Shown: piece after piece, positions 52,092-59,957 of the stretch
Numbering within the stretch: the stretch's first letter is position 1
Layout: each line of letters begins with the position of its first letter
From: Rubrivivax albus
Lineage (GTDB): Bacteria; Pseudomonadota; Gammaproteobacteria; Burkholderiales; Burkholderiaceae_C
Length of the DNA: 64,000 nt
Assembly: GCF_004016515.1 (NCBI RefSeq)
Contig: NZ_SACT01000007.1
Span: 124,001 to 188,000, forward strand
Direction of reading: 5' to 3'
Made by a program: the position numbers and the translations under genes
Notes under the pieces: model-generated
What the model saw: only the letters and a program-made list of their open reading frames with translations
What the model was told of the DNA's origin: nothing
The model's database searches: none

Positions 52092-53219
52092 ATGCTGACG
52101 GCGTTGGATGAGGCGCGCCTGGCACAGGCGCTGGCGGAGGCCGAGCACGCGATTGGTCTGAGTGAACCCAACCCCCGTGTCGGCTGCGTGATCGGCCGCG
52201 CAAATGGCACCGTGCTGGGCACCGGCTTCACGCAGGCGCCGGGTCAGGCACATGCCGAAGTGATGGCACTGCGTGACGCCGCGCGTCAAGGCCAAGATGT
52301 GCAAGGCGCCACCGCCTGGGTCACGCTGGAGCCCTGTGCGCATCACGGACGCACGCCCCCGTGCTGTGATGCATTGATCAGTGCCGGCATCCGGCGCGTG
52401 GTGGTCGCTGTCGAGGATCCGTTCCACCACGTGGCGGGCCAGGGGCTCGCGCGCATGCGTGCCGCTGGCATCACGGTCGACCTGGCCGAGGGCAGCCTCC
52501 GTGATGCGGCGCTCGATCTGAACGTCGGCTTCTTCTCGCGCCAGTTGCGTGGCCGGCCATGGGTCCGGCTCAAGACCGCCTCCTCACTCGACGGCCGCAC
52601 GGCCCTGCCCGATGGCAGCAGCCAGTGGATCACTGGCCCAGCGGCGAGAGACGACGGTCATCGCTGGCGCCGTCGCGCCAGCATGGTGCTCACCGGCATC
52701 GGCACGGTCCTGGCCGACAACCCGCAGATGACGGTGCGGGCCGTGCCCACTGCGCGCCAACCTCTGCGTGGCGTGCTGGACAGCCATCTGCGCACGCCAC
52801 CAACGGCACGCTGCCTGGCCGGTGGCGGCACGGTGCTGTTCGCCGCCGAAGGCGTCGACACGCCTGGACACGCCCTGACACGGCAGGGCGCCGAGATCGT
52901 GCGGCTGTCAGTGGCCACAGATGGCCTGGACCTGGGTGCGCTGATCGACGAGTTGTCCCGCCGGCAGGTCAACGAACTGCATGTGGAGGCCGGCGCGCGG
53001 CTGACCGGTGCGTGGCTTAGGTCGGGGTGGGTAGACGAGTGGGTGGCCTACGTGGCGCCTGCGCTGCTGGTGGCAGGCGCACCGATCGCACAGATGCCCC
53101 CACCCGCGACCCTTTCTTTGGCGCCGCGGTTCAAACTGCAGGACCTGACCCGCGTCGACGGCGACGCCCGACTGCGTCTGCAGTCGAGTACGTCGTCACC
53201 CGACACGTGGTGGCGTTGA
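52092..53219 (+). CDS. ribD: Bifunctional riboflavin biosynthesis deaminase/reductase
   Basis: A 375-residue enzyme of riboflavin synthesis. The deaminase domain (about 1-145) binds zinc through HAE in PGQAHAEVMALRDA and through PCAHHGRTPPCCDAL. The reductase domain (about 150-375) starts RPWVRLKTASSLDGRTALPDGSSQWITGPAARDD and ends with VEAGARLTGAWLRSGWVDEWVAYVAP. The gene begins five bases after pilV. A riboflavin synthase (ribE/ribC) gene, often next in Burkholderiales, does not follow; instead a PEP-CTERM gene on the opposite strand is found. Confidence 0.96.
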   Translation: MLTALDEARLAQALAEAEHAIGLSEPNPRVGCVIGRANGTVLGTGFTQAPGQAHAEVMALRDAARQGQDVQGATAWVTLEPCAHHGRTPPCCDALISAGIRRVVVAVEDPFHHVAGQGLARMRAAGITVDLAEGSLRDAALDLNVGFFSRQLRGRPWVRLKTASSLDGRTALPDGSSQWITGPAARDDGHRWRRRASMVLTGIGTVLADNPQMTVRAVPTARQPLRGVLDSHLRTPPTARCLAGGGTVLFAAEGVDTPGHALTRQGAEIVRLSVATDGLDLGALIDELSRRQVNELHVEAGARLTGAWLRSGWVDEWVAYVAPALLVAGAPIAQMPPPATLSLAPRFKLQDLTRVDGDARLRLQSSTSSPDTWWR

Positions 53220-53275
53220 CAGACAAACCCGTGGGCGCCTGAAGCGCCCCTAGGGTGGCAAACACCAAACGACAA

Positions 53276-53297
53276 GCGGGGCCCAGAAGGGCCCCGC
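53276..53297. terminator. Bidirectional terminator hairpin between ribD and the PEP-CTERM gene
   Basis: GCGGGGCCC (53276-53284), loop AGAA, GGGCCCCGC (53289-53297): a perfect 9-bp stem. It is placed between convergent genes. There is no T-run. Confidence 0.6.
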
Positions 53298-53346
53298 ACA
53301 TCACTAAGGCTCGCACCACCTGGTGCCGGCAGCCAGTTCGGTGGCG

Positions 53347-54060
53347 TCAGCGTACGCGACGACGTGCCACACCAAGGCCCGCCAGAGCCAGCCCGGCCAG
53401 CATCAACGAACCCGGCTCCGGCACCGGGTTCGAGCGGCGCGCATCGTTGTCAGTGTCCTGGCGGAAGCTGAAGTCCGTAGCCGGCCCGGTGTCGTCAAGG
53501 AAGTTCACCGTCATCACGTGGTAGATGTCCCCCACCGCGGCATTGGGCGCAATCGCGACCGGGATGCTGTACACGACGTTCGCATCGCAGTTGTCGCACC
53601 CGCCAAAGAACTGGAAGTCGCGGCCGTTGGCAGAGCCTTCCGTACCGGGCTGAGGGTCCGATGTATCGAAGACGGTGAACGCGTTCAAGGCACCGCCGTC
53701 AAGGGTGAACGACGTCAGCTGGCCCAAGCCCGCCTGCCCATCGATGGTGAATTCCCAGGCAGCACTGAAAGTGTCGCCCGAGACCGACAGTCCCCACCCG
53801 CCGAGCGTGCTGGTGACCCCACCCGAACCCGCCCCAGTGGCTGCCCAGGTCAGGGTCTCTTCGATGGGACCGTCACCGACACCACTGAACCGAGCAGTCA
53901 CGGTCATGCCGGTCATGTCGTCACCCAGGGTCACGAATCCGGTCAAGCCAGGGATTGTGAAGGGGTTCGAATTGTCCTTCTGCACCGTCACAGCCGCCTG
54001 AGCACCTGCGCCCGCCATGGCCAGCATCGCCGCCAGACTGATTGCCTTGAACAGTTTCAT
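53347..54060 (-). CDS. PEP-CTERM sorting domain-containing exported protein
   Basis: A 237-residue secreted protein. Signal peptide about residues 1-22 (ISLAAMLAMAGAGAQA). The mature part is acidic, Gly/Thr-rich and beta-like (GFVTLGDDMTGMTVTARFSGVGDG). It has three Cys within CDNCD and nearby. The C-terminus VPEPGSLMLAGLALAGLGVARRRVR, i.e. VPEP, a hydrophobic helix and an Arg cluster, is the exosortase substrate signal. GGAG seven bases before the ATG is the ribosome-binding site. A sigma-54 promoter lies upstream (54125-54140). Its GC content is lower than that of the flanking rib genes. Confidence 0.92.
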   Translation of the reverse strand: MKLFKAISLAAMLAMAGAGAQAAVTVQKDNSNPFTIPGLTGFVTLGDDMTGMTVTARFSGVGDGPIEETLTWAATGAGSGGVTSTLGGWGLSVSGDTFSAAWEFTIDGQAGLGQLTSFTLDGGALNAFTVFDTSDPQPGTEGSANGRDFQFFGGCDNCDANVVYSIPVAIAPNAAVGDIYHVMTVNFLDDTGPATDFSFRQDTDNDARRSNPVPEPGSLMLAGLALAGLGVARRRVR

Positions 54061-54124
54061 AAAAACTCCGGTCATCTGCAGCCTGGAAGATCCTGGACAT
54101 GCAATGTTGAACTTGCCATCCATT

Positions 54125-54140
54125 TGCAAATGGCATGCCA
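54125..54140 (-). promoter_or_regulatory. Sigma-54 (-24/-12) promoter of the PEP-CTERM gene
   Basis: On the minus strand TGGCATG-CCAT-TTGCA matches the RpoN consensus TGGCACG-N4-TTGCW, with ten bases between GG and GC. It predicts a start near 54114 and a leader of about 54 bases before the ATG at 54060. Two overlapping palindromes, CCATTTGCAAATGG (54120-54133) and TGGCATGCCA (54131-54140), cover the same bases. Activator sites would be further upstream. Confidence 0.75.
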
Positions 54141-54324
54141 ATACAAAATTTCTTTTTGACATCATATAGTTAGCACGAAAGCCTACTGCATCGCGCAAGA
54201 TGACCCGATGCCGAGTGTCAGCTCGATCGACAGTCTCGCAACAGCATCGTCCGACCGCACGAGACTCGGTGCCGGCGCAGGCGCTTGGTCACCACGGCGA
54301 CGCGGAGCGCCTTGGTCGCCCGCC

Positions 54325-54330
54325 TACAAT
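54325..54330 (+). promoter_or_regulatory. Candidate -10 element of leaderless ribBX transcript
   Basis: TACAAT (5 of 6) ends seven bases before the ATG at 54337, without a Shine-Dalgarno. No FMN riboswitch elements are seen in the 277-base gap before ribBX. That gap is AT-rich at its PEP-CTERM side (19 of 60 G+C in 54121-54180). Confidence 0.5.
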
Positions 54331-54336
54331 CCCGCC

Positions 54337-55437
54337 ATGCCGATTTCCCCCGTCCCCGAGCTCGTTGCCGACCTGGCCGCTGGCCGCATGGTGATCCTCG
54401 TCGACGAGGAGGACCGCGAGAACGAGGGCGACATCGTCATCGCTGCCGAGCACGTCACGCCGGAGGCGATCAACTTCATGGCCCGTCACGCCCGCGGCCT
54501 GATCTGCCTGACGCTGACGCGCGACCGCTGCGAGCGGCTGCGCCTGCCGCCCATGGCCAGCCGCAACGGCACCCAGCACGGCACGGCGTTCACCGTCTCC
54601 ATCGAGGCCGCCACCGGCGTGACCACCGGCATCTCGGCGGCCGACCGCGCACGCACCGTGCAGGTGGCCGTGGCGCGCAACGCCCAGGCCAGCGATCTGG
54701 TGCAGCCGGGTCACATCTTCCCGCTTCAGGCTCAGGATGGCGGCGTGCTCATGCGCGCCGGCCACACTGAGGCCGGCTGCGACCTCGCCGGCATGGCCGG
54801 CCTGGAACCCGCCGCCGTGATCTGCGAGATCATGAAGGACGACGGCACCATGGCGCGGCTGCCGGACCTGGAGATCTTCGCGCGCGAACACGGCCTGAAG
54901 ATCGGCACCATCGCCGACCTGATCGAGCACCGCAGCCGGCACGAAACCCTGGTGCACCGCGAAAGCGAGCGCCCGCTGACAACACCGCACGGCGCCTTCC
55001 GCTGCGTCAGCTACCGCGACGCGGGCGGCGGCCTGCACCTGGCGCTGGTGCACGGCCAGTGGACCGCCGAAGAGACGGTGCCGGTGCGCGTGCACGAGCC
55101 CTTCACCGCCTTCGACCTGCTCGACGCCGCCGGCGGCGGGCATTCCTGGCCGCTGCCGGCGGCGCTGGCGGCATTGCACGCCGGGCGCTGCGGTGTGGCC
55201 GTGCTGCTGAACTGCGGTGCCGGTGTGCAGGCGCTGCTGCCGCAGGTGACCCCCCCGGCCGAGCCGGCACCGCGCCGCGCGGCCGCCATGGACCTGCGCA
55301 CGTACGGCGTCGGCGCGCAGATCCTGCGCGACCTGGGCGTGACCCGCATGCAGTTGCTGGGCAGCCCACGCCGCATGCCCAGCATGGCCGGCTACGGCCT
55401 CGAAGTCACCGGCTTCGTGGCCCCCGAAACCCGTTAA
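54337..55437 (+). CDS. ribBX: 3,4-Dihydroxy-2-butanone 4-phosphate synthase fused to a degenerate GTP cyclohydrolase II domain (RibBX type)
   Basis: A 366-residue fusion. The RibB domain (about 1-205) has the acidic loop [27 protein letters not shown] and the [15 protein letters not shown] active-site segment, so it should make 3,4-dihydroxy-2-butanone 4-phosphate from ribulose 5-phosphate. The C-terminal part is homologous to GTP cyclohydrolase II but lacks its zinc ligands and signature: the place of HSECLTGD is VHEPFTAFD, and no CDCG follows. It still ends [18 protein letters not shown] ... GYGLEVTGF, as GCH II domains do. GTP cyclohydrolase II must therefore come from another locus. The ATG has no Shine-Dalgarno. 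ribH starts nine bases downstream. Confidence 0.93.
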   Translation: MPISPVPELVADLAAGRMVILVDEEDRENEGDIVIAAEHVTPEAINFMARHARGLICLTLTRDRCERLRLPPMASRNGTQHGTAFTVSIEAATGVTTGISAADRARTVQVAVARNAQASDLVQPGHIFPLQAQDGGVLMRAGHTEAGCDLAGMAGLEPAAVICEIMKDDGTMARLPDLEIFAREHGLKIGTIADLIEHRSRHETLVHRESERPLTTPHGAFRCVSYRDAGGGLHLALVHGQWTAEETVPVRVHEPFTAFDLLDAAGGGHSWPLPAALAALHAGRCGVAVLLNCGAGVQALLPQVTPPAEPAPRRAAAMDLRTYGVGAQILRDLGVTRMQLLGSPRRMPSMAGYGLEVTGFVAPETR

Positions 55438-55445
55438 GGACCCCC

Positions 55446-55910
55446 ATGCAAGGCGCCGACAAGGGCACCGCCGGCGAACTGGCCGGCGAAGGACTGCGCA
55501 TCGGCATCGTGCGTGCCCGCTTCAACGATGCCATCACCAACAAGCTGGCCGAGACCTGCATCGCCGAGCTGCTCACCTTGGGCGTGGTCGCACGTGACGT
55601 CGTGCACCTCACCGTGCCCGGCGCGCTGGAGATCCCGGTGGTGCTCAAGGCCCTGGCCGAGGACGGTGACTACGACGCGCTGATCGCGCTGGGCTGCATC
55701 ATCCGCGGCGAGACCTACCACTTCGAGCTGGTGGCCAACGAAAGCGGTGCCGGCGTCACCCGCGTGTCGCTGGACCACCGCCTGCCGATCGCCAACGCCA
55801 TCCTCACGGTGGAGGACGAGGCCCAGGCCTGGGCGCGCGCCGAGGAGAAGGGCCGCGACGCCGCCCGCGTGGCGGTGGAGATGGCCAACCTGCTGGAGGA
55901 CCTGCCGTGA
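55446..55910 (+). CDS. ribH: 6,7-Dimethyl-8-ribityllumazine synthase
   Basis: A 154-residue lumazine synthase that condenses the RibB product with the RibD product. Motifs: [56 protein letters not shown] and the catalytic-region His in TVEDEAQAW; the family's [10 protein letters not shown] segment is intact. It lies eight bases past ribBX and overlaps nusB by GTGA. Confidence 0.97.
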   Translation: MQGADKGTAGELAGEGLRIGIVRARFNDAITNKLAETCIAELLTLGVVARDVVHLTVPGALEIPVVLKALAEDGDYDALIALGCIIRGETYHFELVANESGAGVTRVSLDHRLPIANAILTVEDEAQAWARAEEKGRDAARVAVEMANLLEDLP

Positions 55911-56449
55911 GCGACGAGAACCGCTCGGCGCCGGCAACACCTCAGGCGCCTGCGAAGGCGGCCGGCAAGTCGGGTGGCAAGCCGCCCGCCAAGCGCCGGG
56001 CCCCCACCAAGTCACCGCGCCGGCGCGCGCGCGAGTTTGCGCTCCAGGGCCTGTACCAGTGGCTGCTGGCCGGCGAGGACGCCGGCGTCATCGACGCCCT
56101 GATGCGCGAGCAGGACGGCTTCGACAAGGCCGACAGCGCCCACTACGACGCCCTGCTGCACGGCTGCATCACAGACGCCGCCACGCTGGACGCGGTGCTG
56201 GCCAGGCACGTGGACCGGCGCACCAGCCAGCTCTCGCCCATCGAGCATGGCGTGCTGCTGATCGGCGCCTACGAGCTGAAGAACTGCATCGACGTGCCGT
56301 ACCGCGTGGCCATCAACGAGGCGGTGGAACTGGCCAAGGAGTTCGGCGGCACCGACGGCCACAAGTACGTCAACGGCGTGCTCGACAAGGCCGCGGCCGA
56401 CCTGCGGCCGGTCGAGGTGCAGGCCGCGCGGCGCGGCGCGGCGCGCTGA
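55907..56449 (+). CDS. nusB: Transcription antitermination factor NusB
   Basis: A 180-residue protein; the NusB fold (about 38-170) has [35 protein letters not shown] and [26 protein letters not shown]. It forms the NusB-NusE complex in rRNA antitermination. The first 36 residues are an Ala/Pro/Lys-rich extension. GTG start overlaps the ribH stop (GTGA), the usual ribH-nusB coupling. Confidence 0.97.
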   Translation: MSDENRSAPATPQAPAKAAGKSGGKPPAKRRAPTKSPRRRAREFALQGLYQWLLAGEDAGVIDALMREQDGFDKADSAHYDALLHGCITDAATLDAVLARHVDRRTSQLSPIEHGVLLIGAYELKNCIDVPYRVAINEAVELAKEFGGTDGHKYVNGVLDKAAADLRPVEVQAARRGAAR

Positions 56450-56469
56450 GCCAACCAACGCCACCGCCC

Positions 56470-57651
56470 ATGAAGCTCGCCTCCCGGCTCGACCACATCG
56501 AGCCCTTCTACGTGATGGAGTGCGCCAAGGCGGCCGACGCCATCGCGCGCAGCCCGGCCTGCGACCCGGCGCGGGGCGGCGAGCCGATGATCTTCCTGAA
56601 CATCGGCGAGCCGGACTTCACCGCGCCGCCCCTGGTGCAGGACGCTGCCGAGCGCTGCCTGCGTGGCGGCCGCACGCAGTACACCCACGCCACCGGCCTG
56701 CCGGCGCTGCGCGAACGCATCGCCGCCTGGTACGCCCAGCGCTTCGGCGTCGACGTGGACCCGGGGCGCATCGTGATCACCGCCGGCGCCTCTGCCGCGC
56801 TGCAGCTGGCCACGCTGGCCCTGTTCGAGCCCGGGGACGAGGTGCTGATGCCCGACCCCAGCTACCCCTGCAACCGGCACTTCGTCAGCGCCACCGGCGC
56901 CACGCCGCGCCTGCTGTCGGCGTCGCCGCAGGCGCGCTTCCAGCTCGACGCCGCGTCGGCGCGTGCACACTGGACGCCGGCCACGCGCGGCGTGCTGCTG
57001 GCCTCGCCGTCCAACCCCACCGGCACGTCGATCGCACCGGCCGAGATGGCGGCCATCGTGCAGGCGGTGCGCGAACGCGGCGGCGTGACGCTGGTCGACG
57101 AGATCTACCTCGGCCTGAGCTACGACGACGCCTTCGGTGCCAGCGCGCTGACGTTGGGCGACGACGTCATCTCCATCAACAGCTTCAGCAAGTACTTCAG
57201 CATGACCGGCTGGCGCCTGGGCTGGCTGGTGCTGCCACCGGCCCTGGTGCCGGCGGTGGAGAAGCTGGCGCAGAACCTCTACATCTGCGCCTCCAGCATC
57301 GCGCAGCAGGCGGCGCTGGCCTGCTTCGAGCCGGAATCCATTGCCGAATACGAACGCCGGCGTGCCGCCTTCCGCGAACGGCGCGACATGGTCGTGCCGG
57401 CGCTGAACGCGCTGGGCCTGACGGTGCCGGTGGCGCCCGACGGCGCCTTCTACGCCTGGGCCGACTGCAGCCGCTTCAATGCCAGCAGCTGGGACTTCTG
57501 CTTCGACATGATGCAGCGCGCCCACGTGGCGCTGACCCCCGGCCGCGACTTCGGGCCCGCAGCGGCCGAGCGCTACCTGCGCCTGTCGTTCGCCAGCAGC
57601 CTGCCGCAGTTGCAGGAAGCGCTGGCGCGCCTGAAGCGCGAACTGGCCTGA
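56470..57651 (+). CDS. Class I/II pyridoxal phosphate-dependent aminotransferase
   Basis: A 393-residue fold-type I aminotransferase. GEPDFTAPPLVQDAAERCL, ITAGASAALQLATLALFEPGDEVLMPDPSYPCN and SPSNPTGTSI are conserved. The PLP Lys is in INSFSKYFSMTGWRLGW, and RYLRLSFAS holds the carboxylate-binding Arg. It belongs to the aspartate/tyrosine/aromatic group; the amino acid specificity is not clear. It lies 20 bases after nusB. The 157 bases after it, up to the kinase gene, show nothing I can assign. Confidence 0.93.
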   Translation: MKLASRLDHIEPFYVMECAKAADAIARSPACDPARGGEPMIFLNIGEPDFTAPPLVQDAAERCLRGGRTQYTHATGLPALRERIAAWYAQRFGVDVDPGRIVITAGASAALQLATLALFEPGDEVLMPDPSYPCNRHFVSATGATPRLLSASPQARFQLDAASARAHWTPATRGVLLASPSNPTGTSIAPAEMAAIVQAVRERGGVTLVDEIYLGLSYDDAFGASALTLGDDVISINSFSKYFSMTGWRLGWLVLPPALVPAVEKLAQNLYICASSIAQQAALACFEPESIAEYERRRAAFRERRDMVVPALNALGLTVPVAPDGAFYAWADCSRFNASSWDFCFDMMQRAHVALTPGRDFGPAAAERYLRLSFASSLPQLQEALARLKRELA

Positions 57652-57807
57652 TCCGGCGGCCACCACAGGGCCCGCCTGCAGTCGGCCGGACCGGCGTGAA
57701 ACAGTGCCCGCCGCCCGGTAAGCACGGGTGACAAGCCGTTAACCGGCAGGCCAATCCCCTGCTTTTCATCGCCAGCGCCCCGGCCGGCGCGCCTAAGCTC
57801 TCGGCTT

Positions 57808-59403
57808 GTGGGACTGCATGCCAAACGCTCGCCGCAGGATGCCGGCGACTCCGACTTCGCCGCGACGGTGGCTTCGCTGCCGCCGTCGATGGACGGGCGC
57901 TGGCCGGAACCCGCTGAACCACTGCCGCTGAACAGCGAGCCACCGCCGGCCGACGAACTGTCCGCGGAACCCACGCTGCAGCACATCGGCCGCTACGCGC
58001 TCAAGCGCAAGCTGGGTGAAGGTGGCCTGGGCAACGTCCACGAAGCCTGGGATCCGCTGCTCTCGCGCACGGTGGCCGTCAAGACCCTGCAGTTCGACGT
58101 CGACCCGCCGGAACGCCTGGCGCTGGACCGGCTGTTCCTCAACGAGGCACGGGCCGTCGCCGGGCTGAACCACCCGCACATCGTCACGGTGCACGACGCG
58201 GGCCTCTCGGCGCACGGCGTCTACATCGCGATGGAGCGCCTGCGCGGGCGCGACCTGCGCCAGGCCATCGCCAGCGGCTGGCGCCCGCGACCGGGCCAGG
58301 CCGCCTACCTGGTGCGCCGCGTGGCCGACGCGCTGGCCTACGCGCATGCGCGGGGGGTGGTGCACTGCGACATCAAGCCGGCCAACATCTTCCTCACCGG
58401 CAAGGACAAGCCCACGGTGCTGGACTTCGGCATCGCGCGCATCGCCCACGGCGCGCAGTGCACGCTCAGCGCTGCGCAGCCGGCACTCGACGGTCTGGTG
58501 GCCGGGTCACCGCACTACCTGGCGCCCGAGCAGTTGCAGGGCGGCACCATCGACGGCCGCACGGACGTGTATTCGCTCGGCGTCGTGCTCTACGAGCTGC
58601 TGGCCGGGCGCAAGGCCTTCGAGGGCGACTCGCTGCAACAGATCACCAACGCCGTGCTGCACGTGAATCCGGCACCGGCCGATGCGCTCCAACCCGCGGT
58701 GCCCGCGGGGCTGGCCGCGGTGGCGTCCAAGGCCATGGCGCGCGACCCGGCCGAGCGTTTTGCCAGCGCGGCCGAGTTCGCGTTGGCGCTGCGCCCGTGG
58801 CAGGAGCGCACCAGTGCCGAAGAACCTCGCAAGGGCGCCGACCCGGGCCAGCGCCGCCGCCTGCTGGTGCTGCTGCCGATGCTGGGCGCGGCGATGGCGC
58901 TGGGCGCAGCCTCGACTTGGTGGTGGCATGCGCCTGCCGACGCACCTGCCTCGACGGCCATCGCCGTGGCAGCCACGCCGCCCGCCGCCGCCGCGCTGGT
59001 CCCTCCGGTGGAAGCCACGCCCGCCGAAGACGCCTTGGCCAACGATGCCGCCGCTTCCGCACCGGACGCTGTCCCTTCCGCGACGACCGTCGCCGAGGCT
59101 CCGCCCCCTCCGACGGCCGCCAAGCCACGCCCGCGGCCAGCGCGCACCAAGCCGGCCGCACCGGCCCCTACGCCAACGGCCGCCCCGCCGGCCATGGGCA
59201 CCGTGCGCCTGGCCATCAGCCCCTGGGGCGAGATCGAGGTGAACGGCCAGCCCGCCGGCCTGACACCCCCGCTGGCCACGCTCACCCTGCCGGCGGGCAG
59301 CCACCGCATCACCGTGCGCAACGGCGACTTCCCGCCGTACAGTACCCAGGTCGATGTCGACGCCGACCAGCCCGTGACCCTGAGACACCGATTCGGCTCA
59401 TGA
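57808..59403 (+). CDS. Serine/threonine protein kinase with C-terminal PEGA domain
   Basis: A 531-residue Hanks-type kinase. The N-terminal extension (1-60) is Pro/Ala-rich; the kinase domain (about 63-335) has the Gly loop LGEGGLGNVHEA, catalytic Lys92, HCDIKPAN with Asp188 and DFG at 206-208. The residue before Asp188 is Cys rather than Arg, so it is a non-RD kinase. A single TM helix (about 353-375) leads to a Pro/Ala-rich periplasmic linker and a PEGA-like domain (about 462-531, GTVRLAISPWGEIEVNGQPAG). GTG start at 57808; no Shine-Dalgarno. Overlaps the lipoprotein gene by ATGA. Confidence 0.92.
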   Translation: MGLHAKRSPQDAGDSDFAATVASLPPSMDGRWPEPAEPLPLNSEPPPADELSAEPTLQHIGRYALKRKLGEGGLGNVHEAWDPLLSRTVAVKTLQFDVDPPERLALDRLFLNEARAVAGLNHPHIVTVHDAGLSAHGVYIAMERLRGRDLRQAIASGWRPRPGQAAYLVRRVADALAYAHARGVVHCDIKPANIFLTGKDKPTVLDFGIARIAHGAQCTLSAAQPALDGLVAGSPHYLAPEQLQGGTIDGRTDVYSLGVVLYELLAGRKAFEGDSLQQITNAVLHVNPAPADALQPAVPAGLAAVASKAMARDPAERFASAAEFALALRPWQERTSAEEPRKGADPGQRRRLLVLLPMLGAAMALGAASTWWWHAPADAPASTAIAVAATPPAAAALVPPVEATPAEDALANDAAASAPDAVPSATTVAEAPPPPTAAKPRPRPARTKPAAPAPTPTAAPPAMGTVRLAISPWGEIEVNGQPAGLTPPLATLTLPAGSHRITVRNGDFPPYSTQVDVDADQPVTLRHRFGS

Positions 59404-59846
59404 CCCTGCCCCCGGCCCATCCGCTTCGTCACCCGCGTCAACGTCGCCTGTGGCCAATGCTGCTGGCCAGCACGCTGGTCGCCGCCTGCGCCACGCCGGC
59501 GCCTCCCCCGCCGCCGCCGCCCCCTGCGCCGGTGGGTCTGGCCGAGCTGATGGAACGCCCCGCCGAACGCGCGCTGGTCGAGGGCATCCGCCTGTACGAC
59601 AACGCGCAGTACCCGGCCGCCGAGGCTGCGCTGCAGCGCGCGCTGGCAGCCGGCCTGGTGAGCATCCGTGACCAGGCCAGTGCGCACAAGCTGATCGCCT
59701 TCATCGCCTGCACCAGCGCGCGTGAAGCCGAGTGCGAGGCCGCCTTCCGCGCTGCCCGCGTGGCCGACCCGGCGTTTGCGCTCAGCCGCGCCGAGGCCGG
59801 CCACCCGATGTGGGGGCCGGTGTACCGGCGCGTCACGGGCCCCTGA
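59400..59846 (+). CDS. Small TPR-like lipoprotein (TssQ-like)
   Basis: A 148-residue protein. A signal peptide with a lipobox (STLVAAC) is followed by a Pro-rich stretch and a tetratricopeptide-like pair, ALVEGIRLYDNAQYPAAEAALQRALAAGL and AHKLIAFIACTSAREAECEAAFRAAR, ending GHPMWGPVYRRV. Two Cys in CTSAREAEC may pair. It resembles the T6SS-associated TssQ-type lipoproteins of Burkholderiales, often next to kinases. No T6SS gene is in the window. The gene overlaps the kinase gene by four bases. Confidence 0.82.
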   Translation: MTLPPAHPLRHPRQRRLWPMLLASTLVAACATPAPPPPPPPPAPVGLAELMERPAERALVEGIRLYDNAQYPAAEAALQRALAAGLVSIRDQASAHKLIAFIACTSAREAECEAAFRAARVADPAFALSRAEAGHPMWGPVYRRVTGP

Positions 59847-59957
59847 TCGGGGCAAGCCCTTACGCAGTGCCGCGCAGGCGCGACTGACGCATACACCGGG
59901 GCCACCCGGGGCGGTGCGTCGGCACAATCTACCGGGGCGATCGGACCGCCCGGACCC

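Noticed and set aside
54061..54336. Possible FMN riboswitch before ribBX
   Set aside because: I looked for the conserved RFN blocks and found none; the ribBX start has a -10 element abutting the ATG instead.
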